Positions 44,696 through 54,697 of a stretch of 64,000 nt of DNA are shown here, piece after piece (the stretch's first letter is position 1; the number at the start of each line of letters is the position of its first letter). Source of the DNA: DASSFG01 sp035547915 (GTDB taxonomy: Bacteria > Planctomycetota > Planctomycetia > Pirellulales > JAICIG01); contig DASZTS010000096.1 in assembly GCA_035547915.1 (NCBI GenBank), positions 62,001-126,000 of the forward strand, read 5' to 3'. The position numbers and the translations under genes are program-made. The notes beneath the pieces are model-generated. The model saw nothing but the letters and a program-made list of their open reading frames with translations, ran no database searches and was not told the origin of the DNA.

Positions 44696-46144
44696 ATGAG
44701 TTCCATCGCCAATAGGTCTTCGATCGTGTTCTCGATCGTCGCACGCGCGCGGTCGCGGCCGGCGAAACTATTGATCACGACGCTGGCGCTCGCCGTCTGC
44801 CGCGTCGTCTCGCTCTGGGATAGCCTCCTGGCGGGCTCCGCGGCCATCGTCATACTCGTGGGGCTCGCCGTGAGCAGCGTCGCCGGCATGCCGCGCGTCC
44901 GCCGGGTTCTGTTGTTCTTCGCGCTGCCGGTCATCACGCTGGCAAACGGTCTTACCCTGTCGCTCGGAGCATTCGTCACGCTCCTGGGAATGCAGGGTCT
45001 GTTGGCCCAGGGACTCATCGGTCCTCAGGGTCCGCCGTGGGATCTTGCGTTCACGCTCGTGCCACTGGCCGCCGCGGCGAACCTCGCCTGGCTGACACGG
45101 CCGACCACTCGTCTGCACCGGCTCGGTTGCGCGGCGAACCTGGCCCTGGCCGGATATGTGTTCTGGTATTGGCGGCCCGGGGGAGGCGCATCGCCGATGT
45201 GGGATTTCCCGCCGCCCGTCGACGCCATCGTCCTCATCGGCCTGGCGATCGCGTCGTTGGCCACGCTCGCTTGCGATGCCCGTGTCGCGCCGTCGGCACG
45301 TCCCGTGCGCCCACGTTTCGGCCGCCGCAGGCTCGTGCCGGCATCCGCCGTACTTTTCTGCGTGGCGGTGGCGGTGGTCTGGTTCCCGGTTTACCGCAGA
45401 CGGCAGCTCGCCCGCTCGCTGGAAACATTCGGCATGTGGGCCAACTTCGGAGTCCCCTCTCCGGGCCTGACCCTGCCCATCGAGATTCCCTGGGAGTTGT
45501 ACGACTATCTCGGCGAGGTAAACGGCGTGTATGCGCCCGAGGCGTTGAAGGGAGATGCCGACCGGGCGGGTCGGCTGTTAAATTCGCTCCCGTGGCTCGA
45601 CACAATCTCCATGAACGACTTGCCCGTCGGAGCTGAACGCCTTCTGCGTCCGCTCGCGGGCAACACGGGACTACGCCAGATCGCCTTGAAGGGCCCGGGG
45701 GTGACCGACGAGACGCTGGCCGACGTCGGACGGCTGCCATCGCTCTACCGCGCCGTGTTCGAGCGCGCCCGGATTACCGACGCCGGCCTTGCCAACTTGG
45801 CGGGCGCGACGTGGTTGCAGAACCTGGTCATCCGCCAGACGCCGATTACCGGCGACGGCCTCGTCCATTTGGCGTCGCTGCCGAGACTGACGGCACTCGA
45901 CCTCAGCGGCACGGATTTTGGCGATGAGCAGGCCGCCATCTTGCCGCAGCTCGCGACGCTCAGGTCGCTCTCTCTCAACAACACCCGCCTGACCGACCAG
46001 GGTCTGCCATCGCTCGTGCAGTGCAAGATGTTGTCCGTGCTCGACATCAGCGACACGCACATCTCCGATTGCGGGGTCGACCGACTCCGCCGCGTCTTGC
46101 CCGGCTGCACCATCCTCTGGCACCCGACCGACGAAGACCGCTGA
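44696..46144 (+). CDS. Membrane protein with C-terminal leucine-rich repeats
   Basis: 482 residues from the ATG at 44696; an upstream GTG at 44654 is possible. Residues of about 20-240 hold six or seven membrane helices. The C-terminal 170 residues are leucine-rich repeats of the planctomycete type (VTDETLADVGRLPSLYRAVF, ITDAGLANLAGATWLQNLVI, TRLTDQGLPSLVQCKMLSVL). LRRs mediate protein contacts; the partner is unknown. It diverges from the ArsR/Csp operon. Confidence 0.82.
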   Translation: MSSIANRSSIVFSIVARARSRPAKLLITTLALAVCRVVSLWDSLLAGSAAIVILVGLAVSSVAGMPRVRRVLLFFALPVITLANGLTLSLGAFVTLLGMQGLLAQGLIGPQGPPWDLAFTLVPLAAAANLAWLTRPTTRLHRLGCAANLALAGYVFWYWRPGGGASPMWDFPPPVDAIVLIGLAIASLATLACDARVAPSARPVRPRFGRRRLVPASAVLFCVAVAVVWFPVYRRRQLARSLETFGMWANFGVPSPGLTLPIEIPWELYDYLGEVNGVYAPEALKGDADRAGRLLNSLPWLDTISMNDLPVGAERLLRPLAGNTGLRQIALKGPGVTDETLADVGRLPSLYRAVFERARITDAGLANLAGATWLQNLVIRQTPITGDGLVHLASLPRLTALDLSGTDFGDEQAAILPQLATLRSLSLNNTRLTDQGLPSLVQCKMLSVLDISDTHISDCGVDRLRRVLPGCTILWHPTDEDR

Positions 46145-46402
46145 AGACACCGGCTTGCGTCGGATTGAACGTGCGTCACTCGATAGTCCGGCGCGTAGGT
46201 CAGCCCATTGGTAATCTTCCGCCGCCTCACCGCGATGCACGAGCGAGTCGATCGTGCATGATCGAAGTTTTCGCTGCGGGGGGCATTGTCGACTCCCTTT
46301 TCGGTCGCTTGCGCTAAACATGCACGGCGGCTGCGCGATCTTGAATTGGCGGGGAACGCCATTCGCTCGCTTGAAGCGTGGCCAGTGGCGGGAGGACTGA
46401 AT

Positions 46403-46594
46403 ATGGATATGTCCACGTGCCCGTCGTGCGGCGACCGTGCTCACCAGCACCCGCTACCACAAGGACACCAACCCGAACAGCGACGCGGCGATCAACAGGA
46501 AGAACACGAAGGCCGCATCTACCGTTGCGGTGAGTGCGGTCGGCTCTATCGGCGGCCTTCAGCACGGGGCGATGAAGTCAATACACGCTGCTAG
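46403..46594 (+). CDS. Possible small zinc-ribbon protein
   Basis: 63 residues with a strong ribosome site (GGGAGGACTGAAT before ATG). Two Cys pairs, CPSCG at residue 6 and CGECG near 43, could form a zinc ribbon. The middle is Gln/His/Arg-rich and less protein-like, and a neighbouring frame also looks open, so a frameshift or a chance frame is possible. Confidence 0.4.
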   Translation: MDMSTCPSCGDRAHQHPLPQGHQPEQRRGDQQEEHEGRIYRCGECGRLYRRPSARGDEVNTRC

Positions 46595-46955
46595 CGGCGT
46601 CCTCGTCGGCCGTTTCATTCGTTCATTTTCAGCCTCGTCTCGGTCGCGCCGCTCCGCTTCGCGCCACTAAAGTAATGCGGGATCATTAATGCCGAGAGCG
46701 TCAACATCACTGCATCACTGCCAGCCCGTCACCACGGAAACTCCGAGCCAGACGCTCGCACAATGGCTGCGAAAACCGTGCACACCTGGAACGGTAAATG
46801 CCCTCCTGTCGGCCGGTCCGTCCACAGAGGGGAAATTCGGGCGGCGCGATTAAGCTGCGCCGGATCGGATGACTCCAGCGCAGTTTTATTCTCGCTTTTG
46901 CGGTTCGGGCGACCGCGTCGCGCCACCGTTCAAGAGCTTTCGTTCCGGGCGTCTA
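46595..46955. other. Gene-free stretch
   Basis: 361 bases downstream of the possible zinc-ribbon gene and after the end of the leftward membrane protein. Nothing recognised. Confidence 0.4.
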
Positions 46956-48539
46956 TCAGTCGGGTAAGACGACGTCGGCAACAACGTCGCCCGTTGCGAT
47001 CGGCTTGCCCTTGGCGGGGGCACCTCCATCGTCGACGCGATCGCTGCCAACGCTGTACAGCAGATATCCCGTCGATAGCTTCTTGTAAGTCAGGTCGCGA
47101 TCCGCGAACGGATCGAGCGGTACGGCGGCCAGGTGCTTGGGGACGAGTTCGCCGAGCGTGGCGGGATATTCGTTCGTTGCCAACCAGAACCGCCGTAACG
47201 CCAGATGGGCGAGCAACAGACGCAGCCTGGCGCGCTTTTCGGCACCGGCCGCTTCGAGCAGGCGGTCGTTCGTGAACGGTTCGTCCGGAAACAGGGCACG
47301 GGCCAGGCTATTGAGCCGATGTTTCCACGGATACGCACCCGCGAGATAGAACTGCTCTCGGGCTGCGACGTTTTCCATCGGCTCCCGTCCAGCGTCGATT
47401 TCGGCCAATCGCTCGGCGAGCCTTCGGCACGCGTCGTCGTCGAGTCGCGCGATGATCTTTCGTAATCCCTCCACGCCCGCCAACTCGCACATACCGCCGA
47501 CGAAGTCGTGCATCATGATGCCGCCGTTGGCGATGCCGGCCCCCAACTCGATGTTGGCCAGGTAACTCGGGATGGCCTCGTCGACGCGCCCCCGATCCAA
47601 TTCCAACCGGCCGCGGGCGGCAAGAATCTCCGACAGTCTGCGGATTCGCTTACCTTCGGCGATGAGCTGCCAGTCGTTCGTACTTTCATAGATCACGGCC
47701 TGGATCGGACGATGGACAGCCTGCGCCGCCAGGTCCAGAGCCTGCGCGTGCTTATTCAGATAGGTGAGTAATTCATCATCGGCGAGGGTCGCAAAGTTGA
47801 CCGTCGGATCGTCGACCGTTTCGGCGGCGCGCAGCAGATCGGAGTAGCCGTTGTCGGCCAGCGTCGGTGGGTAGGTGAGCCTGTGGGCTTTCCATTCGGC
47901 GTAATAGATCCTTGCCGGCAGGACGGCGATCAGAACCAGACTTGCGACCGCCATCGCCCGCCCCCACGACCCGCGCGCCGATTTGGCCAGCCACAGCCAA
48001 CCGCCCATCAAGAGCGCGGGAAACGCGGTCACGAGCACCACCGCGCGCAGCCAGGGATTGCGGTCGCTGTGCGCCACCCGGACGGCGACGAGCGTGAACA
48101 CCCCCAACACGGCGCCGGGCAGCACGTCCAAGTACCAATCCCAACGCACGTGCGGCGGCAACCGCGCAAGCATCGCGAACACGCCGCCGAGCAGCACGAA
48201 GACCAATAACAGATCGCGCAGCGAGAAGCGGCGGCCGGTCGGTCCGCTATCCTGCCCGGCCGAATCCGCGATAGCGCCCGATTTCTTCCTCGCGTCGCGG
48301 CTCTGCAAATGCCCCAGCCGCAGAACAACGACGGCCGTCTGCGTCAGGAACAACAAACACAGTCGGCGATCGGTCGTCCACAGCCAGGCCGCGGGGAATG
48401 CCAGCACCGCGGCCATTCTCAAGAACCATGGGCCGCGCGCCCGAACTCCCCAGATGGCCACGAGCCCGACCAAGCTATAGGTCGACATCACCGCCAACAA
48501 TACAAGGGGCAGCACGGTCCATTCGTCCAGCCACCGCAT
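46956..48539 (-). CDS. Multi-domain membrane protein (FSLRDLLL type), hypothetical
   Basis: 527 residues. About eight membrane helices occupy the N-terminal 215 residues, with an RRFSLRDLLLVFVLLGGVFA segment typical of planctomycete membrane proteins. The C-terminal part is soluble and helical. It ends with RFWLATNEYPATLGELVPKH and DPFADRDLTYKKLSTGYLLY, a motif seen at the ends of many planctomycete proteins and similar to pseudopilin C-termini. Function unknown. Confidence 0.75.
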   Translation of the reverse strand: MRWLDEWTVLPLVLLAVMSTYSLVGLVAIWGVRARGPWFLRMAAVLAFPAAWLWTTDRRLCLLFLTQTAVVVLRLGHLQSRDARKKSGAIADSAGQDSGPTGRRFSLRDLLLVFVLLGGVFAMLARLPPHVRWDWYLDVLPGAVLGVFTLVAVRVAHSDRNPWLRAVVLVTAFPALLMGGWLWLAKSARGSWGRAMAVASLVLIAVLPARIYYAEWKAHRLTYPPTLADNGYSDLLRAAETVDDPTVNFATLADDELLTYLNKHAQALDLAAQAVHRPIQAVIYESTNDWQLIAEGKRIRRLSEILAARGRLELDRGRVDEAIPSYLANIELGAGIANGGIMMHDFVGGMCELAGVEGLRKIIARLDDDACRRLAERLAEIDAGREPMENVAAREQFYLAGAYPWKHRLNSLARALFPDEPFTNDRLLEAAGAEKRARLRLLLAHLALRRFWLATNEYPATLGELVPKHLAAVPLDPFADRDLTYKKLSTGYLLYSVGSDRVDDGGAPAKGKPIATGDVVADVVLPD

Positions 48540-48596
48540 CGCTGTGGAGTCCTATCTGTCCGGATCGGCGCCGATCACCGGCAAGGAAATGTTCCG

Positions 48597-48691
48597 AGAG
48601 CAAACCGACGAAGCCGGATCGAGCTCCAACAAATCGGTGTTTCACCGCCGATTTTTACGACGCTCCGACTTCCAGGTTTGTCAGCCGCTCT
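48597..48691 (-). repeat. Dispersed inverted-repeat element, copy E
   Basis: Minus orientation. It begins AGAGCAAACCGACGAAGCC and ends TTTGTCAGCCGCTCT, with the inner hairpin and TTTCAC (GTGAAA) loop. It is joined head-to-tail to copy F. Confidence 0.88.
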
Positions 48692-48787
48692 AAGAGCAGA
48701 ACCGGATCGAGTCCCACAAGAATCGGCGTTTCACAGCCGATTTATTCCCCACGGCGCTCGGGCTTCCCGGTTTTGCCCAGCCGCTCT
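48692..48787 (-). repeat. Dispersed inverted-repeat element, copy F
   Basis: Minus orientation, directly adjacent to copy E. The right arm is shortened (AGAGCAGAACCGG lacks the ACCGACAAA part). The GTTTCAC loop is intact. Confidence 0.85.
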
Positions 48788-49085
48788 GAAATGATTCTCC
48801 GTGAGAAGAACGGTCGCGGCAAGACGGACCCTGCGCCAGCCACAGTTGCCGCGTCGGTTGTGGACACGCGGCGGCCGACGCTTGTCAGCGGTCTTGCCGC
48901 GCCGACGGCAGCGCGTTCTGATTACTCCATGACCCGTGAAACGCTTCGTTGAAGGGGCCATTCTTTTGTCACGTGGGGCGGCTTTTTTGTCGCGATCATT
49001 GCCGCCATCCTTTGCCCTGCGGCTCTGGCACGGTCTAATGACCGTGCGACGAAGGAAAGATAGCAACCTCTGAGAGAGAACTGGT

Positions 49086-49634
49086 ATGCGGGGCGTTGAC
49101 GTTGCCATCAGACGGGCGACACCGGCGGATGCACGGACCATCGCCGATATCTACAACGAGGCGATCATCGGCACGACCGCCACCTTCGATACAGAGCCAA
49201 AGACCGAAGAAGATCGAAAGGAATGGCTGCAAGACCACCAAGACAGATATCCGGTCCTGGTGGCCGAACGTGGTGGAGAGGTTGTTGGTTGGGCGGCACT
49301 CTCGAGATGGTCTGACCGACCGGCGTATGCCCGCACCGCCGAAACTTCCTTCTACGTGGCTCGGAATCATCGGGGCATCGGCGTCGGGCGACTGCTGAAG
49401 GAACGGCTGCTCGACGAAGCCCGCAAGGCCGGCTTCCATACGATCCTGGCCCGTGTCGCAGAAGGCAACACGGTATCACGCCATCTGAACGAGTCGCTCG
49501 GCTTCGTCCATGTGGGCACGATGCGAGAAGTCGGTTTCAAATTCGGCCGATGGCTGGATGTCGACATCATGCAACTGATGCTCGACGACGATCAACCCGA
49601 CGCCGCCGTGCAGACAGAGGTCCGTTTACCCTGA
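49086..49634 (+). CDS. GNAT N-acetyltransferase (phosphinothricin acetyltransferase-like)
   Basis: 182 residues. The acetyl-CoA loop is VARNHRGIGVGRLL (R-x-x-G-x-G), and the C-terminal SRHLNESLGFVHVGTMREVGFKFGRW is the PAT-type ending with substrate-facing Phe, Gly and Trp. The N-terminus (IRRATPADARTIADIYNEAI) is also typical. Members acetylate small amines such as methionine sulfoximine or phosphinothricin; the true substrate is unknown. It lies alone downstream of repeats E and F. Confidence 0.9.
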   Translation: MRGVDVAIRRATPADARTIADIYNEAIIGTTATFDTEPKTEEDRKEWLQDHQDRYPVLVAERGGEVVGWAALSRWSDRPAYARTAETSFYVARNHRGIGVGRLLKERLLDEARKAGFHTILARVAEGNTVSRHLNESLGFVHVGTMREVGFKFGRWLDVDIMQLMLDDDQPDAAVQTEVRLP

Positions 49635-50099
49635 GATTCTCGACGACACCGTCGAAATCGAGCGTGCCACCCGGGCCCACCGCGATCGCATCACGCCGGC
49701 ACGCCGGCCGGGCGCACCGTGCGGTCTGTATGATCAATCGTGCACGCAATCGGCCTGCCTTCTGCCGGTAGTGCGCGAGTGCCGGAGGGTCATACTGTTT
49801 TTCTGCGGCGCCCTCTCGCCGCGGATCGCCCGCGCTGGAGCAGGCTGTAAGACAACGCGTGGAGGAGATCCAACACCGACGTGTAGTGCGAGAAGTACGT
49901 GCGTTGCGGCTTCTCGATGGTCGCGGACCCGTCGGATAGAAACACCAGTTTACCGGGCCCCCTCCCGGCTCATCGCTAATTCTCCCGGCTCCGACGACAA
50001 ACGCCATGCCAATCGCAAACCGCAAGGCGCGCTCGGTCCTGATAGACGCGGCCGTTTGGCTTTGGTCTGTGGATGAAAACCGGGTAGACTGATCCCCCC
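49635..50099. other. Gene-free stretch
   Basis: 465 bases. A 152-codon leftward frame spans part of it but has biased Arg/Ser composition like an antisense frame and overlaps the acetyltransferase gene. No gene is supported. Confidence 0.45.
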
Positions 50100-50396
50100 A
50101 TGAGCCAACAGGTCCAGTTCAGTTCGCAGGCGTTGCTCCTGGCCACGGCGCTGTTCGGAGCTGGGATTCTTACGGTGAGTTGTATCCCATTCGTCGTCGG
50201 GGTGGAGAAGTGGACGGCCTTGTCTCTCGCAGCGGTTTACCAATTCTTTCTGACGGTCGCTGGCATCTTGTTCGGCGGTGCGCTGGCCTTCGTTCTGCAA
50301 CGACCAAAGACTTGCATAGCCGCGGGCGTGGCAATCACTTCGTTGGGCGGATGGATCTGGGCCGCCGTCTGGGTCGTGCTCTACTTTCGCATGTAA
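50100..50396 (+). CDS. Small membrane protein, hypothetical
   Basis: 98 residues with three hydrophobic helices (ALLLATALFGAGILTVSCIP, FFLTVAGILFGGALAFVLQ, AAGVAITSLGGWIWAAVWVV). No motif is recognised and no clear ribosome site precedes it. Hydrophobic periodicity supports a real protein. Confidence 0.6.
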   Translation: MSQQVQFSSQALLLATALFGAGILTVSCIPFVVGVEKWTALSLAAVYQFFLTVAGILFGGALAFVLQRPKTCIAAGVAITSLGGWIWAAVWVVLYFRM

Positions 50397-50494
50397 GGTC
50401 GAGGCGACCGATGGAACAGTTCGGCCCCAAGACGATGTTGTGGCTCGTGGCCTCGTCCACGAATAACGAGCTCGACCTGGATTTGTCGTCTACC

Positions 50495-50595
50495 AGAGCA
50501 ACCGACAAAGCCCGATCGCGCTCCACAAAAATCGGCGTTTCACGGCCGGTTTTTCGCCCGCGGCGCGCCGGCGTCCAGGTTTTGTCAACCGCTCT
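50495..50595 (-). repeat. Dispersed inverted-repeat element, copy G
   Basis: Minus orientation, AGAGCAACCGACAAAGCCC to GTTTTGTCAACCGCTCT. The left arm reads GCGGTTGAC in place of GCGGCTGAC, a change that keeps pairing as G-U in the RNA of the element strand. Confidence 0.9.
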
Positions 50596-50818
50596 AAAGT
50601 TTTGGCAGCCTTCCGACGATGTGTGGGGTGCCCCATCGGATGGCGCATTTCGGTTCCGGCTCGCTCCGAGCCCGTGCCTGCCCAACCGCACCAACTTGCC
50701 TGTCTCATCGCCGACCCGCGACGATGTTCGAATGGGTTCCGGTCCCTCGTCAAAGCTGAAAAGAGAGACGATCTCGCGATCGGTTGGAGTGGGATAGGTA
50801 TTGCGCGCCAGGGGTTCC

Positions 50819-52693
50819 ATGATGGGCAACGATTACGCACATCCGCACCGAACTCGAAGTCCCGAGTCCGATGACTACGGACGGATTACGCAGATAGCCT
50901 CGTGGGTTCATCCGTTGCGATACAAGGCATGGCTCTGCCTGCCCGGCATCATTTATATGTTGGTCACCTGGGTGTGCTATCACCAGGGCGAGCAATTGAC
51001 GGGCGACGAATCGCATTACCTGTTCGTCTCGGAGAGCATCGTCGAGGACCTCGATCTCGACATTTCCAACAATCTCCGACGCTATGGATTCCGTGTGCCG
51101 GGTTGGTGCGAGTGCCATTGTGTGGAAAGGCCGCACGGTTGGTTCAGCATCCATAGCATCGGCCTGCCGGCCCTGCTGGCACTGCCGCGAGGTCTCTGGG
51201 GCTTTCTCGGCGTACGGCTGACGATGGCCGCCCTGTGCGGGTTGGCGGCACCGCTGTTGTACCGCGTCATCGAGCGCGTCTGGAAGTCGCCGCTCAACTC
51301 CTTGTTGATCGGCCTCGCTTTAGCGCTAGGCATGCCGTTTTTGGCGGCGAGCAACCAGGTCTATCCCGATTTGCTTGCCGGCGTCCTGTTGTTGTTCGTC
51401 GTCGACTGCGTCCTGTCCATCGGCGGCGATACGCCGTTCAGCGGCCGGCGAGAGGTGCTGCTGTCTGCCGCGCTGGCCTTCCTCCCCTGGCTCCACATGA
51501 AATACGCAGTCGCCGCCCTGATCGCACTGGGGTGGTATTTCGATGCCACGCGCCGGCCAAGAATCGTGCCGGCGGCCGTCATGGCTGCGTCGCTGGCGCT
51601 TCTGGCCTGCTACAACGAGTATGCCTTTGGGAGGCCGACCGGTCCCTTGGCGCATAACTCGCTCGAGATGAAGTTGAGCGGTCTCGTGGTCTTCGTCGGA
51701 TTGCATTTCGACCAGACGCAAGGCATGTTCTTCCAGCAGCCCTTGTTCTTGCTCGGTCTGGTCGGGCTCGTGCCCATGTGGCAGGCTTCACGTCGCAGCT
51801 CGATCTGGTGGGCTCTGTTGTATGCGGCGATCATCGTACCCAACGCCATGCACCCGAACTGGTACGGCGGTTACTCCTTCATTGGCCGCTTCGGGGCGAC
51901 GAATGTGCTCTTATGGGCCCTGCCGCTAGGATATGCCGCTCGGACCGTGTTGGCAGGCAGTACCTATCTACCCATGGCGTTGGCAGGTTTGTCGCTCGCG
52001 CTCCAAGCCGTGTTGGCTGGGTCGTGGTTGTGGATCGCCGAGAACCGGTTCGGTCATACCATCACTCACGAGTGTGTCTGGACCTATAACAGTCCTTATC
52101 CGGGAATACTGAAAACGTATCTGCCCTTCTGGCAGCCTTATATGGCGTGGTGGCATTACTCGGCCAACGTGTCGGCCCTGATCCTGGCGACCGGGATGCT
52201 GGCGTGCGGCTGGTGCTGGCAACGACACCGACGCCAGGCCGTATTATGTCTGGCCGGCGCGGTGCTGACGGCCTTCGGCTTGGCGGTCGCGGCGCATAAG
52301 GAATCGCCACCCGTTACCTGGAACGGCCAGGAAATCGTCGGTTACATCGGTGGCAGCGACGGCGAACGGCGTGTAGCGAACGAAGAACGCGATGCGCTGG
52401 GTTTGCTGGCGAGGACTCCCGCTTTGTATCTGGCGCCGGGCGATTATCGGGTGTCGGTCGATTACCAGGCCGACGGCGATGCCGCTTCTATCGGAGCACT
52501 GATGTTTTGCAATCGGCGGAGCCAAACATTGCTCTATCCACTGATGTCGAGTGGCACGCAAACGAAGCGCGACGTCGCTGAAATTCACGTCTCGAGCAGT
52601 GAGTACGAACAGCCATCCTTTGCCACCGTCTGGTATTTGGGGAAGGGACGGCTCTCGGTGGCCGGTTTGTCGCTTGAAAGAATAGTGAAATGA
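50819..52693 (+). CDS. GT-C-fold-like polytopic membrane protein
   Basis: 624 residues, about ten membrane helices after a short cytoplasmic start. The first long loop holds QLTGDESHYLFVSESIVEDL, the Asp-Glu motif found in the first extracytoplasmic loop of GT-C glycosyltransferases (lipid-linked sugar donors). The last 130 residues (from about ITHECVW) form an extracytoplasmic domain. It probably transfers a sugar or modifies a glycan on the outside of the inner membrane. Acceptor unknown. It converges on the other GT-C-like gene across repeats H and I. Confidence 0.72.
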   Translation: MMGNDYAHPHRTRSPESDDYGRITQIASWVHPLRYKAWLCLPGIIYMLVTWVCYHQGEQLTGDESHYLFVSESIVEDLDLDISNNLRRYGFRVPGWCECHCVERPHGWFSIHSIGLPALLALPRGLWGFLGVRLTMAALCGLAAPLLYRVIERVWKSPLNSLLIGLALALGMPFLAASNQVYPDLLAGVLLLFVVDCVLSIGGDTPFSGRREVLLSAALAFLPWLHMKYAVAALIALGWYFDATRRPRIVPAAVMAASLALLACYNEYAFGRPTGPLAHNSLEMKLSGLVVFVGLHFDQTQGMFFQQPLFLLGLVGLVPMWQASRRSSIWWALLYAAIIVPNAMHPNWYGGYSFIGRFGATNVLLWALPLGYAARTVLAGSTYLPMALAGLSLALQAVLAGSWLWIAENRFGHTITHECVWTYNSPYPGILKTYLPFWQPYMAWWHYSANVSALILATGMLACGWCWQRHRRQAVLCLAGAVLTAFGLAVAAHKESPPVTWNGQEIVGYIGGSDGERRVANEERDALGLLARTPALYLAPGDYRVSVDYQADGDAASIGALMFCNRRSQTLLYPLMSSGTQTKRDVAEIHVSSSEYEQPSFATVWYLGKGRLSVAGLSLERIVK

Positions 52694-52715
52694 CCGGCGA
52701 TTAACCGGCTTGGAT

Positions 52716-52816
52716 AAGAGCGGCTGACAAAACGCGGAAGTCGGAGCGCCGCGGGCAAGAATCGGCGGTGAAACGCCGATTTTTCGGAAACTCGATCCGG
52801 TTTTGTCGGTTGCTCT
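52716..52816 (+). repeat. Dispersed inverted-repeat element, copy H
   Basis: Full copy, from AAGAGCGGCTGACAAAAC to TTTTGTCGGTTGCTCT, with a seven-base inner stem ATCGGCG and CGCCGAT and the GTGAAA loop. It abuts copy I with no spacer. Confidence 0.93.
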
Positions 52817-52918
52817 AAGAGCGGCTGACAAAACCTGGAAGCCGGGGCGCCGTGGGTCAAAAATCGGCGGTGAAACGCCGATTCTTCGGAAACTCGATCC
52901 GGTTTTGTCGGTTGCTCT
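52817..52918 (+). repeat. Dispersed inverted-repeat element, copy I
   Basis: Full copy directly after copy H in the same orientation, nearly identical to it. The pair fills the space between two converging membrane-protein genes and could end both transcripts. Confidence 0.93.
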
Positions 52919-52922
52919 AAAA

Positions 52923-54656
52923 TCACCGAGGCGGTACGCGCGGCTGGTCCTTCAGCAGGACACTGTAGCGCCCCTTGGCCATGCGCACAACCTCGCGGAT
53001 TCGTTCGCCATCGAACAGATCGCCGCGAATGATGGTCCGCAGCCGGTCGTAATAGATCTTCAGGCGAGGGTCTTCGAGGCGGTTTTCGCCGGTCTGCAAC
53101 GTTTCCAGATAGCCACCGGGCAAGGCGCGCTCCCAATGGCCGATGCGGAGCTTTTCGGCATCTCGGGCCGGGAGCTTCGACAGCAGCGGGTCGCCTAAGG
53201 CAAGCGTATCGACGTAATGGACATCGGGTCCTCCATAAAAACCGCGGATGCCGATACAGCTACAGACCACAATCGGCGTATCCGCCGCATGAGCGCAGTC
53301 TCTTCTGCCATCCTGCTCAAAATCGTAGGTCGGAAACGGACGTTCGCAGGGGGCTCGCAGCAGTCCGCAGCCGCCATAGTAGAATGCGCGCTCATCGGCG
53401 ATGCCATGTTCGTCATACAGTGGTGCTTGCCACACGCCGGAAGCAACCGCGTTGCGAACATCGGGCCAGCCATAGTCGGAACCGCTTCGCAACGGTGCGC
53501 ATGCGGGCCACGTGCCGAGGACCAACGTGATGGCGGTCAAGCCTGCGGTCGGCCAACCGCGCCAACGACTCGTCGTGGTAGCCAGCAACGCGCACGACGC
53601 CAAAAGGGGCGCGGCAAAAAAACGGCCGCTCATGAAGTCGCCGCCGATGCGCAAGATGTAAACCAGGTAGAGCACGATGCCCGTCGCCACCGCCAGGTAT
53701 TTCCACCATTCCGAGCGGCCGTCGATTTCGATGACCAGCACTCGCCGCCCGGCCGCAACGAGGGAATCGTGTCGCACCCCAGCGCCGGCCGCTACAAGGA
53801 GCGCCATGACGATCGCCGCCAATGTCACAGGGTCCCAGGTCAGCGAGTTGACGTAATAGCAGAAACCCTGCAACACCAGCGACAAGACGGGTATGCCGGC
53901 ATGAAGCTTGGCGTACGCGGTGTTAGGAAACGCGAACCCGTAATAGAACGTCGCGAAGCCAAGCCAGGCTGCCAAAGGAACGAAGCCGATGAACAGTACC
54001 CCGGTGGCGGCCCAACCACGTCGTTGCCACCAGGCAACAGCCACAGCCGGAGAAACGATCAGAATGGTGTCCAAGCGATTGATCGCCGCCAGCGCCGCCA
54101 GAAGCGACAGGATGAATAGTCGACGCAAACCCGTCCGTTCCGGACCTAAGTAGAGTGTCAGAACACCGACCAGCAACAGGTTTGTGAGTGGATTTTCAAG
54201 TCCGGACGTCGAATAGTCGGTGAAGGCTTTCGAGCAAGTCAGGACCGTGACCGCCAGCACGATCGCCCCGCCCCGACGTAACCCATGCCACACCATGACT
54301 CCAATGGTTGCCACCGAACAGGCCAGGCTCACCCCGATCGTCGTATAAAAAGGCTCGCGGGTGACATAATAAACGGCTGACAACAAAAGTACCCAGAGCG
54401 GGCAGGTGAACGTTTGCACGCGCTCGTCGACGTTCCACGTCAGACCTCGCCCGTTGACGAAGTTGTCGACCGTACGCAGGGCGATGTACGAGTCGTCGCA
54501 CAACCAGGCCGTGCGAACGATCACCACCACATATAACGCCGCGGCCAGGAATACAAGAAGCCGATGACCGACGACCGCCGAGTTCCGCGGATGCGGGTCA
54601 CCGACTGATCCGACAAGACGAGTTATAAGCGACTGTGAAGAGATATCTGTTCCCAT
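52923..54656 (-). CDS. GT-C-like polytopic glycosyltransferase (AftB-like pattern)
   Basis: 577 residues from the ATG at 54656; earlier in-frame codons lie inside repeat J. About ten membrane helices. The first extracytoplasmic loop has LCDDSYIALRTVDNFVNGRG and LTWNVDERVQTFTCPLW, the Asp-Asp motif and following W-N-x-x-E-R pattern of GT-C enzymes related to arabinofuranosyl/mannosyl transferases. The last 160 residues are a soluble extracytoplasmic domain. Predicted to transfer a sugar from a polyprenyl-phosphate donor. Its stop lies five bases from repeat I. Confidence 0.75.
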   Translation of the reverse strand: MGTDISSQSLITRLVGSVGDPHPRNSAVVGHRLLVFLAAALYVVVIVRTAWLCDDSYIALRTVDNFVNGRGLTWNVDERVQTFTCPLWVLLLSAVYYVTREPFYTTIGVSLACSVATIGVMVWHGLRRGGAIVLAVTVLTCSKAFTDYSTSGLENPLTNLLLVGVLTLYLGPERTGLRRLFILSLLAALAAINRLDTILIVSPAVAVAWWQRRGWAATGVLFIGFVPLAAWLGFATFYYGFAFPNTAYAKLHAGIPVLSLVLQGFCYYVNSLTWDPVTLAAIVMALLVAAGAGVRHDSLVAAGRRVLVIEIDGRSEWWKYLAVATGIVLYLVYILRIGGDFMSGRFFAAPLLASCALLATTTSRWRGWPTAGLTAITLVLGTWPACAPLRSGSDYGWPDVRNAVASGVWQAPLYDEHGIADERAFYYGGCGLLRAPCERPFPTYDFEQDGRRDCAHAADTPIVVCSCIGIRGFYGGPDVHYVDTLALGDPLLSKLPARDAEKLRIGHWERALPGGYLETLQTGENRLEDPRLKIYYDRLRTIIRGDLFDGERIREVVRMAKGRYSVLLKDQPRVPPR

Positions 54657-54697
54657 CGGACATTCACATGTTGCTAGAAACTGCGGGGCGGCGACCC

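Noticed and set aside
49567..50025. Leftward 152-codon frame downstream of the acetyltransferase
   Set aside because: Arg/Ser/Thr-biased, no ribosome site, no motif, and it overlaps the end of the acetyltransferase gene.
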